From positions 649,205 to 713,204 of the forward strand of contig PMSV01000023.1 in NCBI GenBank assembly GCA_003168265.1: 64,000 nt of DNA. The letters are read 5' to 3'. Made by a program: the position numbers and the translations under genes. Positions 16,309-25,773 of this stretch are shown in pieces. Each line of letters starts with the position of its first letter. The first letter of the stretch is position 1. The stretch is from Chitinophagaceae bacterium (GTDB lineage Bacteria; Bacteroidota; Bacteroidia; Chitinophagales; Chitinophagaceae). Under the pieces are notes generated by a model that worked only from the letters and a program-made list of their open reading frames with translations, was not told where the DNA came from and did no database searches.

Positions 16309-17261
16309 ATAATCCACTGATCACCGTATTAATGCCGGCTTACAATGCTGAAAACTATATCCGAGAAGCGATTCAATCTGTATTGTGTCAGACATTTGAA
16401 GACTTCGAAATGCTGGTCATTGACGATGGCTCCTCCGATAGAACAAAACAAATAGTGGATGAATTTTCAGATATACGTATTAAACGAATCTCCAAAGCTC
16501 ATGAAGGAATCTCAAAAACCCTTAATATCGGCCTCTATTGCTCAACCGGAAAATATATCGCCCGTTTTGACGCTGATGATATCTGTTTCCCCGAGCGGCT
16601 GCAATATCAGGTAAACTTTCTTGAATCCCACCCTGACCATTCATTGACTGGTTGCGATGCGGCATATATTCAGGAAGATGGAGAATACCTTTTCCAATTC
16701 AAATGCATGGCCCACGAACATCATGAAATCATCCGAAAACTCTATTTCTACTGCCCATTCATCCATTCCGGGGTAATGTTCAGAAAGGAAGATGTTATTG
16801 CTGCAGGGGGTTATCCTATCCATGCCCATCATTTTGAAGACTATTTATTATGGGTGAAGTTGGCCAAAAAGGGAAAGCTGCACAATATCCCAAAACCCCT
16901 TATTAAAGTGCGCTTTAACGCGAAGTCTCTAACCATTGACGAGAAATGGCGAGGTTATAAATTTCGAAAGCTAAAAAGCCAGATTATTCACAGGGGGGAG
17001 GTTACCGAAAAGGAGGGAGCCCAACTGCTTGAAATCATCAAAGGACAAAATGATGAAGGACTAAAGCAGGCCGCATACCATGCTCTATGCGCCAAAAAGT
17101 TACTGGCAGACAACTACCAGCCGGGAGAAGCCAGAAGGCAGATCTTGAAGGCCATCAATTTTAAACCCTTTCGAATAGACAATTACGGATTGCTAATCGT
17201 CAGCTATTTACCTGAAAAATTTATTAAATGGCTGCATAACCAAAGCCCTAACCGGCTCTAA
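16305..17261 (+). CDS. family 2 glycosyltransferase
   Basis: 318 residues with a GT-A fold. Key motifs are PLITVLMPAYNAENYI at the N-terminus, VIDDGSSDRT (nucleotide-sugar binding), ARFDADDI (DxD metal site, about residues 88-91) and HHFEDYLLWVKLAKKG. The acceptor-binding C-terminal third is less conserved. It should add one sugar to the lipid-linked glycan at the inner membrane. ATGA overlap with the upstream polymerase-like gene. Confidence 0.9.
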   Translation: MNNPLITVLMPAYNAENYIREAIQSVLCQTFEDFEMLVIDDGSSDRTKQIVDEFSDIRIKRISKAHEGISKTLNIGLYCSTGKYIARFDADDICFPERLQYQVNFLESHPDHSLTGCDAAYIQEDGEYLFQFKCMAHEHHEIIRKLYFYCPFIHSGVMFRKEDVIAAGGYPIHAHHFEDYLLWVKLAKKGKLHNIPKPLIKVRFNAKSLTIDEKWRGYKFRKLKSQIIHRGEVTEKEGAQLLEIIKGQNDEGLKQAAYHALCAKKLLADNYQPGEARRQILKAINFKPFRIDNYGLLIVSYLPEKFIKWLHNQSPNRL

Positions 17262-17270
17262 TTTAAAAGG

Positions 17271-18344
17271 ATGAGAGTTGCATTTATCACGAGGTCAAGC
17301 CTATTTTCTGTTCCCGGGGGGGATACCATCCAGACTTTGGAAACGGTCAGGCATCTAAACCTGCTAGGTATTCATCCAGACATCAAATTATCCTGTGAGT
17401 CAATTGACTATGATGATTTCGACATTCTCCACTTTGTCAACCTGGGCCGGCCGGCTGACATACTTGTTCATTTAACCAAGGCCAGATTGCCCTTTGTTGT
17501 CACGACCAATTTTGTGGATTACAGCAGCTTTGACAGGCAGAACAGGAAGGGGCTTCCAGGTTTACTGTTAAAACAGCTTAGTGTCGATGGAACGGAGTAC
17601 TGTAAGACCCTATTCAGATGGATCAGAGGAAAAGACAATTTAGGCACTCCTTCCTATTTATGGAAAGGGCAACGCAGGTGCATAACCCAAATACTGGAAC
17701 AGGCCAAACACCTATTTTCCAACTCTAAATCTGAATATGATGCCATTGTAAGCGCTTACCAGGTCTCTCCCAACTACAGCTCAATTCCAAACGCCATCAA
17801 TAAGAATTTATTCAGGAATAACGATGAGATCAAAAAAGACTATTCAATGGTGCTCTGCGTCGCAAGGATCGAAGGCATAAAAAACCAGCTTAACCTGATC
17901 AGGGCTTTGAATCATACCGAATTCAGACTAATCCTCATCGGGAAGGCAGCCCCGAATCAGCGCTCCTATTACGAAGAATGTAAAAGAGCGGCTGCTTCTA
18001 ATATTGAATTTATCAGCCACCTGCCTCAAACTGAACTATTGCCTTATTATCAAAAAGCCAAAGTCCATATTCTCCCGAGCTGGTTTGAAACCACTGGACT
18101 CAGTTCACTGGAAGCTGCAGCAATGGGTTGCAATATTGTCATTACAAACAAGGGTTACGCGAGGGACTATTTTCAGGAAGATGCGGTGTATTGCGATCCA
18201 GGATCGATTGAAAGCATTTTTTCAGCAGTATCGATTGCCAGTGCGTTGCCTTCCAATAAAACCCTGATGAGCAGGGTTGCTTCAGAATACACCTGGGATA
18301 AAGCAGCCTCGCAAATAGCAAATATCTATAAACAAATCGTATAA
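17271..18344 (+). CDS. family 4 (GT-B) glycosyltransferase
   Basis: 357 residues with a GT-B fold. The N-domain starts MRVAFITRSSLFSVPGGDTIQTL; the C-terminal nucleotide-sugar domain has LCVARIEGIKNQLNLIRAL, LLPYYQKAKVHILPSWFETTGLSSLEAAAMGCNIVITNKG (E-x7-E type motif) and a GT1-like ending. It lies 9 bp after the GT2 gene and 5 bp before the next glycosyltransferase. The sugar transferred is unknown. Confidence 0.9.
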   Translation: MRVAFITRSSLFSVPGGDTIQTLETVRHLNLLGIHPDIKLSCESIDYDDFDILHFVNLGRPADILVHLTKARLPFVVTTNFVDYSSFDRQNRKGLPGLLLKQLSVDGTEYCKTLFRWIRGKDNLGTPSYLWKGQRRCITQILEQAKHLFSNSKSEYDAIVSAYQVSPNYSSIPNAINKNLFRNNDEIKKDYSMVLCVARIEGIKNQLNLIRALNHTEFRLILIGKAAPNQRSYYEECKRAAASNIEFISHLPQTELLPYYQKAKVHILPSWFETTGLSSLEAAAMGCNIVITNKGYARDYFQEDAVYCDPGSIESIFSAVSIASALPSNKTLMSRVASEYTWDKAASQIANIYKQIV

Positions 18345-18349
18345 GAACC

Positions 18350-19492
18350 ATGCCGCTTAAAATTGGAATCTTAAGTACAAGAGGTATACCAAACCATTAT
18401 GGTGGCTTTGAGCAGCTTGCTGAATATCTCTCCATCGGATTGGTAGAAAAAGGACACGAGGTGATCGTTTATAATTCCCGACTCCATCCCTTCAAAAAGG
18501 AAAAATGGAACGAGGTATCTCTGGTTCATTGTTACGATCCGGAAGATAAGATAGGATCAGCCGGTCAGTTCATCTATGATTTTAATTGTTTGATCGACGC
18601 GCGAAATAGAAATTTCGATGTGCTGCTGATCCTGGGCTATACCAGTATTTCTGTTTGGAAAGCAATTTTCCCCAGTGCTCCGGTAATCATCTTCAATATG
18701 GATGGAATGGAATGGATACGTTGCAAATATTCAAATTCAGTCAAGAGGTTTCTCTTGTATGCGGAAAAACTTGCAATAAATGCGGGCGATTATTTTATAG
18801 CCGATTCGATTGCAATTCAAAGCTATTTAACACAAAAATATGGCCTCCTTCCAGGATATATCGCCTATGGCGCCGAGATCAGGGAAGACCAGGACGAAAA
18901 TATCCTTGCACAATACGGTATAAAAAGGAATGAATACTATATCCAGGTTGCAAGAATGGAACCCGAGAATAATATCGAAATGGTATTAGAGGGATTCAAT
19001 GCCAGCTTCGCCTCCGAAAAAATGATCGTATTGGGCGATATATCCAACAAATTCGCCAGGCGATTAGTCAGCAAATTCGGCACCGACCACCGGATAATGT
19101 TCTTAGGCGCTATCTATGACAAAAAAATCAAGCACAGCCTTTGCCATTATAGCAAAATCTATTTCCACGGGCATAGCGTCGGCGGCACCAATCCTTCGCT
19201 GCTCGAAGCCATGGCGAGCAAAACACTGATCGCCGCTCACAAAAACGAATTCAATCAGGCGGTTCTCCAGGATAATGCTTTTTATTTTTCAAATGCGGAA
19301 GAACTAAAAAGCATCATCCAAAAGGAAATCTGCCCCTTTCAGAAATTGGCCAAACTTGAGAACAATTTAAAGCGCATCAGACAGGATTTCAGTTGGGACA
19401 AGATTGTAGACCAATACGAAAACTTCATCCTAAGCGCGTACAAACAGAGAAAACTTGAAAGAAATCTTAATTATAAGGGACAGCCTTGTTAA
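18350..19492 (+). CDS. DUF1972-type glycosyltransferase (family 4)
   Basis: 380 residues. The N-terminal DUF1972 hallmark is clear: LKIGILSTRGIPNHYGGFEQLAEYLS. The GT-B nucleotide-sugar domain follows (YYIQVARMEPENNIEMVLEGF, HGHSVGGTNPSLLEAMASK). Family members are often annotated as rhamnosyltransferases of exopolysaccharide loci. Its last 38 bp overlap the next reading frame, so the two are translationally coupled. Confidence 0.88.
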   Translation: MPLKIGILSTRGIPNHYGGFEQLAEYLSIGLVEKGHEVIVYNSRLHPFKKEKWNEVSLVHCYDPEDKIGSAGQFIYDFNCLIDARNRNFDVLLILGYTSISVWKAIFPSAPVIIFNMDGMEWIRCKYSNSVKRFLLYAEKLAINAGDYFIADSIAIQSYLTQKYGLLPGYIAYGAEIREDQDENILAQYGIKRNEYYIQVARMEPENNIEMVLEGFNASFASEKMIVLGDISNKFARRLVSKFGTDHRIMFLGAIYDKKIKHSLCHYSKIYFHGHSVGGTNPSLLEAMASKTLIAAHKNEFNQAVLQDNAFYFSNAEELKSIIQKEICPFQKLAKLENNLKRIRQDFSWDKIVDQYENFILSAYKQRKLERNLNYKGQPC

Positions 19493-20744
19493 CAGGATCA
19501 GTTATTACCATCTCCTGGCATTCCTGGTGCTCCTTCCATTCGACCGTTTTTACAGCGAGCTGGTCTTAATAAGCCTGGTCATTCACACAATCATCCATCT
19601 CAAAAAGAGCCGCCTTCGATCAATTCCCGCGATCATACTGCTTTTTAGCTCAATCTGGCTCTTAACTATCTTCGGCACACTCTATACCCGGGACCCTCAA
19701 CAGGCATTCAAAGACTGGGAAAAGCAATTGGCACTCATTCTGTTTCCCCTAATCTTCTCAATTAACTCCATTGAACTAAACAAATACAAATTAAACCTTC
19801 TGAAGTCCTTTTCCATTACAAATCTGCTGACTGGCATTTATTTATATTTTGACGCATTCCGGATTATTATCTATAACCATCTCCCGTTTTCTTCGATACT
19901 GGACCCCATCTTCACAAGCCATAATTTCTCCCAGGCTATCGGCCTCCATGCTACCTATTTTTCCTTGTACATCTCCATTTCTCTTATAACAATGATCTAT
20001 CTATCCATCATTTCTATGAAGAGAAATTTTTACCTTGCAGCCAGTATAATTCTATTCTTGGTGTTGTTACAGCTTCAGTCCAGGTCCGTATTGATCGCGA
20101 GCCTGCTCATCATTAATTTTCTTATTCCATTCAATCTACTCAAGAGAAATGTAAGTAAGAAACTTATTGCGGTCTTTCCGGCACTTAGCTTAATAATTAT
20201 TTTCTTTACATTTCAAAACCACAATTTCAAAAAAAGGTTTGTTTCAGATTTAAAGTCTGATATTTCACAAAATGATGGGAAAATTCATGACGTTGAACCC
20301 CGCGCCGCTCGATGGGCCTGTGCCCTGGAACTCATAAAAGCATCGCCTTTGATTGGTTATGGATCCGGATCCGAAGTTCAATTATTGAAAGAAAAATATT
20401 TTCAAAAAGGCTATTATACATCCTTTCTTAACGAACTGAATGCGCACAATGAATACCTTAGCCTTACGATCCAATTCGGTTTCGCGGGTCTCGCGATCTA
20501 CTTATTCCTCCTAATAATTGCATTTGCCAATGGCCTCAGCAGAAAAGATATTCTTTTAACAGGATTTATAGCGCTCATTGCCACCGTTTCCTTGTCGGAA
20601 AACATACTCGATACCAATAAAGGAATCTTTTTCTTCAGCTTCTTCCTTTCCTTTTTATCGTGGCCTTTGAATGAGTTTGAAATTGCTCCGACTAATTATT
20701 CAAGCTCGCCTTTTGAAGATGGTATAATTTCAAGTGTTTTGTAA
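19455..20744 (+). CDS. O-antigen ligase-like polysaccharide protein
   Basis: 429 residues with about ten membrane helices. The ligase/polymerase signature is present: RAARWACALELIKASPLIGYGSG, then NELNAHNEYLSLTIQFGFAGLA in the large periplasmic loop. It joins finished glycan to its acceptor or polymerises repeats. The most likely start is the TTG at 19455, 38 bp inside the previous gene; the first ATG is too far downstream. It ends tail-to-tail inside the opposite-strand glycosyltransferase (53-bp overlap). Confidence 0.75.
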   Translation: MKEILIIRDSLVNRISYYHLLAFLVLLPFDRFYSELVLISLVIHTIIHLKKSRLRSIPAIILLFSSIWLLTIFGTLYTRDPQQAFKDWEKQLALILFPLIFSINSIELNKYKLNLLKSFSITNLLTGIYLYFDAFRIIIYNHLPFSSILDPIFTSHNFSQAIGLHATYFSLYISISLITMIYLSIISMKRNFYLAASIILFLVLLQLQSRSVLIASLLIINFLIPFNLLKRNVSKKLIAVFPALSLIIIFFTFQNHNFKKRFVSDLKSDISQNDGKIHDVEPRAARWACALELIKASPLIGYGSGSEVQLLKEKYFQKGYYTSFLNELNAHNEYLSLTIQFGFAGLAIYLFLLIIAFANGLSRKDILLTGFIALIATVSLSENILDTNKGIFFFSFFLSFLSWPLNEFEIAPTNYSSSPFEDGIISSVL

Positions 20745-21459
20745 AAACTGATCTTGCAGTCTCAATGGAGATGAATAGCCCATAATAGCCATCCAGAAAG
20801 CCAAGCCTTAAGAAATATCCGTGAAAAAAATCCCATACCGGATTCACCAGGATATGAAATAGACTCGTCCTTCTTCCCGCCTTAAATAAGAATTCGGCAT
20901 AAATAGAACTGAAATAATCTCTTTTCCTTTCACAATCTTCCAGGCTATTGTATGAGTAATGAAGAATATCCCCCTTCAAATGCTTTACGGCAAGATTCCT
21001 TGTCAAAACCACCTTATCATGAGGATTGATCCCCCCCCATTTTGCAAATTGCCTATTGAATAAACGTAATTTCCTGTCCGGATACCATAGTCCGAACCTT
21101 ATTTTTTTCCCGCAAAAAAAAGCTCGGCGATTCATGGTAAAAGCCTCAGCCCTGCAGTTCCGTTTAATATCCAGGATCGACCTAGCCAGTTCATCGCTCA
21201 ATACTTCATCCGCATCGAGGCTTAATATGTGATCATAGGAGGCCAAATGAAGGGCAAAATCTTTTTGCTCAATATGCCCCCTGAATTCTTCCTGTCTTAC
21301 AATCGCTCCTTTACTCTGGGAAATAGCCACTGTTTTGTCCTTTGAAAAAGAATCCACAACAATGATCTCATCAGCTACGACTTTGACCGAATCAAGGCAA
21401 CGGCCAATATTATTTTCTTCATTTTTGGTTATTATGGTAACAGACAATTTAATCATCAT
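20692..21459 (-). CDS. family 2 glycosyltransferase (LPS core WaaE/KdtX type)
   Basis: About 255 residues. The start [25 protein letters not shown], the run ADEIIVVDSFSKDKTV, and HILSLDADEVLS (DxD) are those of WaaE/KdtX-like beta-1,4-glucosyltransferases of the LPS core. The ATG at 21459 overlaps the upstream sugar-transferase stop as ATGA, which decides the start against a longer in-frame extension. Its 3' end overlaps the convergent ligase-like gene by 53 bp. Confidence 0.88.
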   Translation of the reverse strand: MMIKLSVTIITKNEENNIGRCLDSVKVVADEIIVVDSFSKDKTVAISQSKGAIVRQEEFRGHIEQKDFALHLASYDHILSLDADEVLSDELARSILDIKRNCRAEAFTMNRRAFFCGKKIRFGLWYPDRKLRLFNRQFAKWGGINPHDKVVLTRNLAVKHLKGDILHYSYNSLEDCERKRDYFSSIYAEFLFKAGRRTSLFHILVNPVWDFFHGYFLRLGFLDGYYGLFISIETARSVFTKHLKLYHLQKASLNN

Positions 21460-22112
21460 ACAATATTTCTGAGAGAGGAGAAAAAAAGCCCTGCCGTTTT
21501 CCAAATAATCCGGAAATCAAGTCCTAAACCGGCATTCCTTATGTAAAACGCATCCCACTGATACCTCCTGAAAATCCTTTCTAAATCGGGCGCCGGGCCA
21601 TGAAATCCTTTAACCTGTGCCATTCCTGTAATCCCGGGCTTTACCACAAGCCTGAAATCATAATCCCTGATCATCGCAGAAAATCGTCGGCTCTCGCTCA
21701 CCATATGCGGCCTGGGCCCCACAATGCTCATATTTCCCATCAACACATTCAGGAACTGTGGAAACTCATCGATATTGGTCTTGCGTAGAAATCTTCCGAT
21801 GCGAGTGATTCGCTTATCATCCTCCACTGCCTGAAGCCTATCCGCTTCCTGATTTATCCTCATCGACCTGAATTTATAGCAGGTAAACTGTTCGTTATTT
21901 TTCCCCACTCTTTTCTGTAAAAAGAATACAGGCCCCTTTGAATCAAGCCATATAAGAAAAGCAATCAGGGGGAAAAGCCAGCTCATGACAGCAACGAGAA
22001 AAAGAAAAGATAAGATGATATCGACAGTTCTTTTGACATAGTCCTCTTTTAAATGGCCTTCAACAGATTTCCTCTCCAAAATCTTTTCTGTAAAACTGCT
22101 GTCTATGATCAT
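21456..22112 (-). CDS. initiating sugar transferase (phosphoglycosyl transferase)
   Basis: 218 residues, a PglC/WcaJ-type monotopic phosphoglycosyl transferase. There is one membrane segment at about 31-55 ([23 protein letters not shown]), then [58 protein letters not shown] and [14 protein letters not shown]. It transfers a sugar phosphate from a UDP-sugar to undecaprenyl phosphate, the first step of repeat-unit synthesis. It is the only such enzyme in the window and defines the locus as a lipid-linked polysaccharide pathway. Confidence 0.93.
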   Translation of the reverse strand: MIIDSSFTEKILERKSVEGHLKEDYVKRTVDIILSFLFLVAVMSWLFPLIAFLIWLDSKGPVFFLQKRVGKNNEQFTCYKFRSMRINQEADRLQAVEDDKRITRIGRFLRKTNIDEFPQFLNVLMGNMSIVGPRPHMVSESRRFSAMIRDYDFRLVVKPGITGMAQVKGFHGPAPDLERIFRRYQWDAFYIRNAGLGLDFRIIWKTAGLFFSSLRNIV

Positions 22113-22204
22113 TTAAATCCCTTTTGAAAATGATAAAACCCAAAGCAACCTTTTGACAGGATTGAAAGTTTCTATTATTAGAAACGCCGGAGCAGATTAT
22201 ACAG

Positions 22205-23203
22205 TTGCCAGTGAATCAGGACAAGAAAAAGATATTCCCTATTTGGGCCAATCAAATCAGTTTGAATAAGCAGGTAAGCATATTAAAGACCCTGACCTAT
22301 TTCGGCCAGTTCAATTACCCGCTGACAAGGGAAGAACTCGTCATTTTCCTCGACCAGAAAATCAGTTCTGTCGAGCTAACAGACAATCTGCATCATCTGA
22401 AAAAGTCTGGGCTAATCTTCCAGGCCGGTCATTTTTATTCCCTCAAAGACGATCCTGCCCTATTTGAAACCCGGGTAAAGGGAAATCTAAGGGCCCTGGC
22501 CCTACTCACCCAGGCTGAAAATAAGTCCCGGCTACTCTACAATTTTCCATTCACACGAGCCGTTTTCATCTCCGGATCATTGTCAAAGAATTTCGCAGGA
22601 GAAGATGCAGATATAGATTATTTCATCATCACAAAATCCGGTCGGCTTTGGATTGCCAGAACTCTGATGCACATACTGAAAAAAATCAGTTTCCTATTCG
22701 GAAAGCAACATCTCTTCTGCATGAACTATTATATCGATGAAGAAAACTTAAAGATAATCGAGCAAAACTCTTATACCGCCACCGAAATATTCACCCTCCT
22801 TCCCTTTTGCGGCGACAATAGCATTAATGAGTTTTTCAGAATAAACAATTGGGTCAATCTTTATTATCCCAACTATGAACTAAAGAACCTGCAACCAAGA
22901 ACTTCAGTTAGGAGTTCATTCATTAAGAAATTCTTTGAGCTCTGCCTCGACAATGGCTTCGGCAATAAAATCGACGATTACCTGATGAAGTTTACCGCAA
23001 ACAGATGGAAAAGCAAAGAATCTGCAAATCCTATTACTAAGAAAGGAAGGAAAATGGGAATAAGGGTGAGCAAACATTTTTGCAAACCCAACCCCGATTA
23101 TTACCAGGAGAAAATGCTGAAAAGCTATTTTCGCCAATTGAAAGCCATTCTTATCAAATTTTCTCAATTGTGTGAAGAACAGAAATCAACCTTTCTTAAT
23201 TAG
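22205..23203 (+). CDS. Pol-beta-type nucleotidyltransferase with winged-helix N-terminus
   Basis: 332 residues. Residues 25-95 look like a winged-helix domain (ILKTLTYFGQFNYPLTREELVIFL, LKKSGLIFQAGHFYSL). A GS-x9-DADIDYF motif at about residues 123-140 is the active-site pattern of polymerase-beta-like nucleotidyltransferases. The start is the TTG at 22205 or the GTG two codons later. It lies alone on the plus strand between minus-strand polysaccharide genes, and its last 18 bp overlap the convergent methyltransferase. Target unknown; regulation or nucleotidylation of a locus product is possible. Confidence 0.65.
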   Translation: MPVNQDKKKIFPIWANQISLNKQVSILKTLTYFGQFNYPLTREELVIFLDQKISSVELTDNLHHLKKSGLIFQAGHFYSLKDDPALFETRVKGNLRALALLTQAENKSRLLYNFPFTRAVFISGSLSKNFAGEDADIDYFIITKSGRLWIARTLMHILKKISFLFGKQHLFCMNYYIDEENLKIIEQNSYTATEIFTLLPFCGDNSINEFFRINNWVNLYYPNYELKNLQPRTSVRSSFIKKFFELCLDNGFGNKIDDYLMKFTANRWKSKESANPITKKGRKMGIRVSKHFCKPNPDYYQEKMLKSYFRQLKAILIKFSQLCEEQKSTFLN

Positions 23204-23998
23204 TGAAATAATATAATAGTCGCCAATAGTGTTCCAAGGCCAGGAAGATTTGAGCCTTTCTTCCTTCCTTTTCAAAAAATCATAGATCATTGGGTATTTA
23301 TATGCAAATCCCTCCATATATGAAGGAGGCACGATGCTGCACAATCCTTCCAGGCCAATAACCTGAAAGGATTCCTTAAGCGATCTGGTAATAAATGAAG
23401 GATTATAATACCAGCACCTGAAATAAACCCCTGCAACCCTTGATCTGGTGCCCTTATACGCGAAAAACCTTCGAAAAGCTGTTCTGAATTTGCCCCTGAA
23501 AACCAGCAGCGTTTCCCATAGACAAAACCTGGGCAACAAAACAAGCGTGACCACTCCTCCTGGTTTCAATAGCTGGGAAAATGAATCCAGGGCAATTTTC
23601 AAATCACCTGTGCAATTAAGCCCCGCGAAATTGGAAAAAATATGATCATAGGGCCCCTTTCGCTGAAGGTTCGCCAAATTGGTAAAAGAACAAATCTCCC
23701 AGCTTATATCTTTGGACTTAACTTTTTTTCCAAGCTCCCCAAGCATCCCTGCTGAAATATCGGTAGCATGCACCAGGTGGCCTCTCCCGGCAAAATATAG
23801 GGTATCCTCACCCGTACCCGCATTCAATTCAAGTATACTGCTGTTTGCCTTAAGAAGCGTGTCCATATGAGAACGCACCCTATTTCGTTTATAATTAATG
23901 ATTGCACTAGAACCATAGAGTTCATCAAAAACAGCCGACTGTCTGTTAAATGCAATGGCGGCCAATTGTTCATTGCTATCTTTTTCAATCTCTTTCAT
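23186..23998 (-). CDS. class I SAM-dependent methyltransferase
   Basis: About 270 residues. The SAM-binding motif I is ILELNAGTGEDTLYFAGRGH (about residues 55-75), then VHATDISAGML (motif II) and YDHIFSNFAGLNC; KPGGVVTLVLLPR corresponds to the post-core strand. The ATG at 23998 is preferred to a TTG three codons upstream. It overlaps the upstream radical SAM gene by 14 bp and should act with it on a locus-specific sugar, lipid or small molecule. Confidence 0.85.
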   Translation of the reverse strand: MKEIEKDSNEQLAAIAFNRQSAVFDELYGSSAIINYKRNRVRSHMDTLLKANSSILELNAGTGEDTLYFAGRGHLVHATDISAGMLGELGKKVKSKDISWEICSFTNLANLQRKGPYDHIFSNFAGLNCTGDLKIALDSFSQLLKPGGVVTLVLLPRFCLWETLLVFRGKFRTAFRRFFAYKGTRSRVAGVYFRCWYYNPSFITRSLKESFQVIGLEGLCSIVPPSYMEGFAYKYPMIYDFLKRKEERLKSSWPWNTIGDYYIISLIKKG

Positions 23999-25454
23999 AA
24001 AGCTCAATCTTTTCCAATTTCAGTCTCGCAAAGAAACTTGCAACGGCATAATAAATGCCTGAAGCAATTTGTTTCAATTTAGCGATGGATATCATTCCCG
24101 GATTAAGAATTAGTTTCTTTACCGTTTCCAATGCAAGATGTTTTCTGAACTCTTTGTGGGTATAGCGATGAAGTTGTTTATAAAAGGCAGGCGAATAAGT
24201 ATTTCTAAATAACAATTGAAGTTCATCCGAATCCCTCCAATTGGTCTTCTCCCTTAATTGTTCTTTTATCCGTTCGTAAAAAACAGTTCCGGGCAATGGA
24301 TAGGAAACCGAAATACCAATACTATGCGGCAACAATCCGGTAATCATACCGATCGTCTTCCTTATATCCTCCCTGGTTTCACCCGGATAACCAAATTGGA
24401 TGAAAAAAGAAGGCTTGATACCGTATTTTTTAAGTAAGTCAGTCGAATCGCGGATCTGTGCAAGCTCGATACCCTTATCCATGGCATCCAGTATCTTCTG
24501 TGAGCCGCTCTCAGCACCCATCCAGACATTATCACAACCCGCTCTTGCAAGATCCATGATATAATCTTCCTGGACCAGCAGGTCTGCCCTGGCCTGTATC
24601 TTGAATATGAATTTCAGCCCCTCTCTTTCAATCAAGTCAGCAAACTCATGCAGCCATCCGGGCTTCAGCCCGAAAATATCATCACAGAACCAGATATGAT
24701 CGAATTGAAATCTCGATTTCAGCATCTTCAATTCACTCACAACATTCGCCGGCGACCTTGAATTATAACGATTACCATAAATAGGTTTTGCGCACCAGTT
24801 ACATTTGAATGGGCAGCCCCTTGTGGTGGCCATATTCATTGAAAAATACCTGCTGCTCTTCAACCACATTTTCCTGTAAGGCTCCATGTCGATAATATCC
24901 CAGGCCGGAAATGGCAGTTCATCCAGGTTCTTCATGATGTTTCTTTTTGCCGTCTTTAAAATCCCGTCCATACTCCTGTAAGCCAAACCGGCAATCTGCG
25001 AGCAATCAGCCTCCTCATTGGAAACTGCTTTTAAAAGTTCAAGTAAGCTGATCTCTCCTTCGCCCAAAACAATAAAATCAGCCCCTTCATTGAGATATTC
25101 CTCAAAATGGTCCGTAGAGTCTGAGCTGGATACTATTACTTTACAGTTGTATTGCCTCGCTATTTTACACATTCTAAATGCGGCTTCCCGCATATTCGTC
25201 AGACACATTTTTGTAAGGAAATTAAAGCCATCATCGTAGATCACAAAAAAATCCGGCTGAAAACTTTCCAGAAAAGGCAGAACTTTCACTGGACCCTCAG
25301 CAAACTGAGAATCGAACAATAAGACTTCAAAACCATAATCCCTCATCAGCGAAGCCGCATATAAAGTGCCCAATGGGGCATAAGGCTGTGCAGTTTGCCA
25401 TTGCTTAGGATCGAACCGCATAAAATAGGAATGCGTAAAAAGTACTTTTTTCAT
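23985..25454 (-). CDS. B12-binding radical SAM protein
   Basis: 489 residues. An N-terminal cobalamin-binding-like Rossmann domain (about 1-150: YAPLGTLYAASLMRDYGFEVLLFDSQF, ADFIVLGEGEISLLELL) is followed by a radical SAM TIM barrel with TTRGCPFKCNWC (CxxxCxxC, about residues 212-219) and GAESGSQKILDAMDKG. This class performs radical methylations or rearrangements. The start shares four bases (ATGA) with the broken gene upstream. Neighbouring methyltransferase genes suggest a shared modification pathway for the surface glycan or a lipid carrier. Confidence 0.88.
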   Translation of the reverse strand: MKKVLFTHSYFMRFDPKQWQTAQPYAPLGTLYAASLMRDYGFEVLLFDSQFAEGPVKVLPFLESFQPDFFVIYDDGFNFLTKMCLTNMREAAFRMCKIARQYNCKVIVSSSDSTDHFEEYLNEGADFIVLGEGEISLLELLKAVSNEEADCSQIAGLAYRSMDGILKTAKRNIMKNLDELPFPAWDIIDMEPYRKMWLKSSRYFSMNMATTRGCPFKCNWCAKPIYGNRYNSRSPANVVSELKMLKSRFQFDHIWFCDDIFGLKPGWLHEFADLIEREGLKFIFKIQARADLLVQEDYIMDLARAGCDNVWMGAESGSQKILDAMDKGIELAQIRDSTDLLKKYGIKPSFFIQFGYPGETREDIRKTIGMITGLLPHSIGISVSYPLPGTVFYERIKEQLREKTNWRDSDELQLLFRNTYSPAFYKQLHRYTHKEFRKHLALETVKKLILNPGMISIAKLKQIASGIYYAVASFFARLKLEKIELYERD

Positions 25455-25768
25455 TTCCTTGTAACGGAATAAATAAAATAATCGGGATTGATAATGCCCT
25501 TGTTAAAACAAATCAATTCTTTGAACCGGAAAATGCTTTTATCACATCTGATCTCGTTATCAGAAATATAGTGAGTAATAAAATATAACAAATAGTTCCA
25601 GAGGCGCACATGCCCGTCATATTGCATATTAAAATAAAGGCTTCTCAATGACTCGCTATCCCTAGCTATCAAAAAATGCTGGGCCTCATCCAGCCAGAGC
25701 TCATGATGGTAAATACCCCAGGCGCTGACAATAAAAAAGACAATGGTTATCGCTAAAGACTGACGCAT
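25451..25768 (-). pseudogene. remnant of a GT39/ArnT-like membrane glycosyltransferase (internal deletion)
   Basis: The 105-residue reading frame begins like the first helix and loop of family 39-type lipid-sugar transferases of Bacteroidota: a hydrophobic helix, then HHELWLDEAQHFLIARDS (DE dyad of the catalytic loop), SLYFNMQYDGHVRLWNYLLYF. Intact relatives usually have around 400-550 residues and many helices. Here the sequence passes at about residue 70 into an unrelated-looking hydrophilic tail (FRFKELICFNKGIINPDYF). The 3' end still overlaps the next start as ATGA and the 5' end keeps its 5-bp spacing, which points to an in-place internal deletion. The remnant is unlikely to be active. 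Confidence 0.6.
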
Positions 25769-25773
25769 ACTGA

